Source: Acanthopleura granulata
Taxonomy: Eukaryota; Mollusca; Polyplacophora; Chitonida; Chitonidae
Reading direction: 5' to 3'
Assembly: GCA_016165875.1 (NCBI GenBank)
Contig: JABBOT010000016.1
Span: 11,223,507-11,287,506, forward strand
DNA: 64,000 nucleotides
Position 1 is the first letter of the stretch. Each line of letters opens with the position of its first letter. The notes under the pieces are model-generated. The model did not search any database. It was not told where the DNA came from and saw only the letters and a program-made list of their open reading frames with translations. Both the position numbers and the translations under genes were made by a program. Of the stretch, positions 59,154 to 64,000 are shown piece after piece.

Positions 59154-61534
59154 TATGATTTGATTTATCTTATCTTCTTGTTTTCCTAATTCCTTGTCTT
59201 TTCATACAAACAAATATGTCTCAGGTCAGTAATACAGTTATATGTTCAAACTGGGCCAGTATTTGAAATTGCTAAATTCTGGATTATTAAGATCAAAAAC
59301 GATCGTCTGGAAATACTAAAAAATACTATATGAATTGATTTGAGTTACAAACTATATAACTTATGTTCTGGATGAACTATTAGAGTTCACAAGTGGTTGC
59401 CAAGTGTCTGAAGTTCTATAAAAAATATCAACCATTAATTGTAATCTTTGGTTATACGTGCAGAATGCCTTTGGCTATGTTCTGTGCCGACACTCATCTA
59501 ATTCGGCATAACCTGGGGAGCTGAGAGGCTGCATGAACCTGGCACACGTGTGATCAGACAACCAATATCTTTACATGAACAGTCAAAATATAAGCATTAC
59601 AGCATGAATGCTATTCAAATGATTGCTTTCTCTGTCTTGCAGGCAATAATGAATACAGGTTGAAGCAATGTTTTGATGTTGTAATAGATACATGTATGTT
59701 CCATAAAACACAGCTGGTTTTGTTTTGTTACGATATTTTATATTTAATAGATGGCAACAGAAGTTTTCTTTTGTTAATGAATTCTACATCCATATTTTAA
59801 CCTGTCAGTTAATATCATAGTAGAATAAATGTTTAGAGGAAGAGACATCAGAAGTAAATTACTCAGGTAAGTTTACCATCAACAAGCTTGTCTCAATTTG
59901 ACATACATTTCTGGACAAATTTATACATGCATTTTAACTTTCCCAGTCATAGAGAGAAATAAAAAATAATTAATTTCAAAGCTCATACATAATCACTTTC
60001 TATTCTAATGTTCAGAATGTAATGACAAATTATCCTCACCTACATCAATGAATATGGTAATTAGGTTCCAATAAGCCAATCAGGTATCTTAGGATCAAGG
60101 TAAATATCCACGCTCTTATCTCAACCACTCAGGGTTATGAGATGTCAAATCTGATCTGCTGAAAGCCGCTCCGAGTTCAGTATATCCCTTCCTTCTCTTT
60201 CTACATCCGAAAACTCAAAAACACAAAAACTTTCAGGGCATGTGTAACTCCAACCAGAACAAACTCTGAGGAACTGCTCTTTCCAAACCGATTGCGAAAG
60301 TCGAAAAATAAAGGTTTTTGCCGGAGAGCTCTTTTACACACCTTCCCCAGGCTTAGCTCCAAAGTCCATGGAAGAACCGGTATAAGGCCAAGATGGTGGT
60401 ACTGACTCTCAAGGTTTTCTGGGAGTCGAGTGATACCTGATACCCTCATGTCTATGACTAGCAGTACCTCCCCCCCACCAAACCCCCTTTCATCCACCCT
60501 TCCTTCCTATCACCCCCTCCCTGCTTGCTCCAACAAGATTAGATGCACACATGCAGTAGCTGCTTCAACATGTACCTGAAACTTATTAAAAATATGTGTT
60601 TTGAAGAAAAAAAAAGAAGCTACAAAATAAGTCTTAATATACATTCATGTGAAATAAATTTCTATCAGTTGCCAGATTTAATAGATTTGTACTTTTGCAG
60701 AAAAATATTTGCAAATACCGTAATATATATCTTGAAGAAAATCTCAACCTTAACAACATTTTTAAATATGCATGTAATGCAATCAAATACCAAAAGGGCT
60801 GATCAATATGAACTGGACATCCAATGCAATGTTGAAAAGATTCAACCACATAAAAATGACAGCACATCTACAGTTTAACTGGAAGGGAGTTTTTCAAAAA
60901 TTTAGTGGGTGGCCTAAAAACAAGAAACTTTACAGCAAAAGGGCAAGTGGTCGCAAAAGTGTTTGGGGGAAAGAAAATGGAAATGCGAGTGGGTGGGTGA
61001 ATGGGGTGGAAGATGGACAGTGGAAGGCGGGATGGGGTGAAACGGGGATGTGAGCATTAGTAAGCCCATGAGGCAGTTATTTGGGAGTTTGACAAGGGCA
61101 GCCCTACCAGTAACTACTGCCCTATAAATAGGCCGGTCCTAGATGGTTTCAGTGGCTATAGCCATCTGTACCACAGACATCCCAAAAAATTGCCAAAAAC
61201 TTCACATGGGGGCACTCTGCAATTTTAGGTAACTTGTCTACATTGGTTCTCATCCAAGTGTTTAGCAAGGCTAGTTATGTTACAAATCTCTCTATTTTCC
61301 TCTTTTTTTTTTCTCAACAAAACTTTTATTCCTACAGCCTGTAAATGAAACTTGGAGACACTGCCAAAAGGTGGTCTGGAGTTGTTATTACGTTATATTT
61401 ATACAATGTATATAAGTATATCAGAAGAAGGGAAAAGTGCTTTAAATCGTAAGAAAGATTAGCTAAATTCAGATTCAAGGTACATGTAAACGTTTTCAAA
61501 GTTTGAAATGTAATTAAGTTGAGAAACAGCTCAA

Positions 61535-61651
61535 CTCAGAATGAAGGACAGAAGCACCAGCATTTGTACTCTCCTCAGAATGAAGGACAGAAGCACCAGC
61601 ATTTGTACTCTCCTCAGAATGAAGGACAGAAGCACCAGCATTTGTACTCTC
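61535..61651. repeat. 39-bp tandem repeat, 3 copies
   Basis: Three practically identical units (CTCAGAATGAAGGACAGAAG plus CACCAGCATTTGTACTCTC). The 13-codon frame stays open but has no gene-like context. Confidence 0.93.
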
Positions 61652-62715
61652 CTCCAGATCACATTAAACATTCCAACCTACCTTTTCCCGATGATTACAT
61701 CAGAAAAATCCTTTTCAGCCAGGAAAACACTACAAGTATTCTGTCTAGTATTTCACTATCCTGCCATTGCAACCATTTCAAATGGTTACCGTGCAGAAAA
61801 CTAAAATTGCTCCAGCAGCTAATTTGTGTCTGCAAGTAAACTGCGCATGAAATAGCAGGAAGCATTACCTTTGATGTTTTAATGATAACAGATAATGGAG
61901 CCAGTCATAACTGCTACACAGAATGAGGTTTTGGGCTATAGCAAGGAGTTTTATTACAAAACTAGGTCAAATATATGTTCATGCACACTCACATGACAGA
62001 TTGTGGTCATGTATACATACCGGTATTCCAATTTGTGATCTATGTTCAGGAATAGAATAAGATCAATGAATAATTTCCATGTTTTGGCCTATAGTTCAGA
62101 GAAATTATCAGGCCAAAAAAAAAAAAAAATGCAATGACTGTCTACTTCATTTACTTGTTTATTTGCTTTTTCCCTATTGCCATACTCACTACTGATCTAC
62201 TTTCGGAACAATACTAGGACTAGTCAGAGATACTTGAACTGTTACAAAATTTGAGTGTTGGTTGAGAAAATTATTAAATTCATGTATTTGTGCTTTAACA
62301 TACATATTCAGTACTAAGTAGGAATCTGCAGTTGATCCTGCCGACCTTTGACCCAGATACCCGCTGAGCCAAAGGTAACCTCTCTCAGATGTTTCTGTTA
62401 CTCCAAGAAAACATGTTTTTGATGCCAACACGTTTGCAAGAATATTGAAATACTAATATCTTGTAATCAACCTTGTCGGGGAAAGAATTACTTGTGAAGT
62501 GGCTGAGTCCTTAATTCTACACTTAATCACATAATCATTCTACCTTTTCATTTCAAACAGTAACGTGTTGCTAGACTTCATACATTTATGGTGGGTGGAA
62601 TATTATGGGAGTCAAACTAACGGAGAATTGTTAATACTGTCTTCTAGGATTTTCAAGGATTCACAAGTGATATACCTTATATGCCTATAATGGTGCTGCA
62701 AAAGACAATTTATAT

Positions 62716-62795
62716 TATTTACTTACTGAATTGGTGTTTTATGCCATTTTCAGGAATATTCAAATTATATGACCAGCATTTTGGTGGGAAGACAC
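62716..62795 (-). mobile_element. SINE family A 3' fragment
   Basis: Minus orientation: GAATTGGTGTTTTATGCC, CAGGAATATTCAAATTATA, GACCAGCATTTTGGTGGGA. Old and truncated. Confidence 0.65.
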
Positions 62796-64000
62796 CGAAA
62801 CTTAAGTACAAACAATCTAAACCACAAGACAATGGAAATATACCTTTTTGAAGTATTTTTACCCTTTGAAGACTAAACTTCAAAAAATTTATCTTCTGTG
62901 CAAAACACTTCCTATATGGGTGGCAACGTGATTGTTGCTCTATATCCACAAATTTGAATTCCTCTATTTTAAGTTGAACCTTGGGGACTATGAAACAACA
63001 GTGTTGGGATTCCTGTTGGAAAAAAATAAAAGTTATGCTCAGGCCATCCCACTTAACAAAGTAATTAATAACAGATTTGGTACATCAGATGGCTCAAGAG
63101 CACCTTTCAGATGGACACGCCAAATCTGAGAATGGCTGATCCGCAGGTACACTTGGGGCAAACTGCACTTAACATGCTTTATATTCTCCTCAGACAAGTT
63201 AGCATCTAATACTGTCGACTGAATGAGTGTTTCTCAGTGGCTAAGGTTATGTACATTTCATAGGAAAACAGTATCATTACTGCATCCTGACTTTGGCACA
63301 ATTCCAGTCAAAAATAATGTGAGGTGTTGTTGAACGTGTAATTACTTGTGATGCAAGGTTGCCAGACTGTCTAGTTAATGCACGGTAATCCAAGGAAGTC
63401 TGGAATCTTAAGGAAACAGGAATATCTCAGCAAAGGTTTCTGTTCAACCAGGAATAAATTCCATAGGCTGAATGCACCTTTTAATGAACCACTGGTCTCC
63501 TTTCCTATTAGAAACAAAAGGTGTGGCTCCATTTGGTGAATACCAACTGTCGAAGTCCCACACCTCGAAAAAGTGCTGCACTGATTTATAAATGTCTTTT
63601 TGCAGGTCTTAACACCTAAAGTGCTAAAACTATGTATTACCAAAATATCAATAACCGGAACTTGCGCCTGGTCTGCTCTCTTACTCAGTACAATTCATTA
63701 CCTGATGTCAAACACCATGGGAATATTCCAGAGAGCCTTATTTGATTTCAATAACACCTTGTAACCACATCTTAATACATATCGCTAGATGCCATAAGTG
63801 AAAATATTGGAAGGCTGTCTTAGCAAAACACTAATTAAATGGTCAAAATTTCACATACTGCGGAGCAGAAATGAATTAAAAAAAAAACAAAAGAACAAAA
63901 TGTTTCTAATTCTGAAGAAGTCCAGTTTGGAATTTGGAGTCCAGTGCAATGTACTTGCATGGAAACAATACACTAGTACACTATATTATGTGAGTATGTA

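Larger units (their letters stand above)
53852..64000. other. region upstream of tensin exon 1
   Basis: Probably 5' UTR introns and promoters of longer tensin isoforms, or intergenic DNA. It holds two candidate alternative first exons (57.25 and 59.14 kb), two SINE families, a hairpin, a 39-bp triplicate and homopolymer runs. No other gene is supported. Confidence 0.55.

Noticed and set aside
60201..60497. 98-codon minus-strand frame upstream of tensin
   Set aside because: No family match, no donor in phase; may be 5' UTR at most.
61519..61839. 106-codon frame with QNEGQKHQHLYSP repeats
   Set aside because: Only three tandem units with no supporting exon context; treated as a repeat.

Overview
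This is a metazoan nuclear window: AT-rich, dominated by introns, with short exons bounded by GT/AG, tRNA-derived SINEs and minisatellites. It has no operons, CRISPR arrays, rRNA or standard tRNA genes. Codon-level similarity to animal tensins, plus SINEs carrying a 'TACTCAAGAATATTTCACT' core and (AAAT)n tails, suggests a lophotrochozoan (mollusc, brachiopod or relative). That placement is an inference; I cannot name a species.

The main content is one apparently complete tensin gene on the minus strand. I rebuilt it exon by exon: 28 coding exons run from an ATG at 53851 down to a TAA at 10044-10046. Every junction keeps phase, giving 4,899 nt or 1,632 residues. In order the protein has a short variable N-terminus (about 1-50), a PTEN-like phosphatase domain with an intact HCX5R loop (Cys156, Arg162), a C2 domain (about 210-350), and a long disordered middle with an LD-like motif, a basic helix and a Gln/His-rich stretch. 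It ends with an SH2 domain (about 1335-1450, Arg1376 in FVVRDS) and a PTB domain (about 1490-1625), the integrin-adhesion adaptor layout. The 3' UTR probably runs to about 6.2 kb. Two short upstream ATG segments with good donors and matching phase (59139-59153 and 57247-57272) look like alternative first exons.

At the left end on the plus strand is the last exon of a second gene (1406-1620). Its Cys pattern and NPPPLCVGIP segment match what I know of the invertebrate DUF4773 family. Its other exons lie outside the window. The two genes converge, with about 4.5 kb of UTR or intergenic DNA between them.

The rest is introns and intergenic DNA holding at least two SINE families, foldback/MITE-like elements and several minisatellites (39, 33, about 31, 72 and 39 bp units). 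The most interesting non-genic signals are a minisatellite that appears to have grown out of the A-box head of a SINE (1-430), a recently inserted second-family SINE with an 11-bp target duplication (55935-56222), a perfect 25-bp hairpin inside a larger foldback (57603-57750), and trimeric higher-order structure in two minisatellites. I found no credible new multi-gene system.
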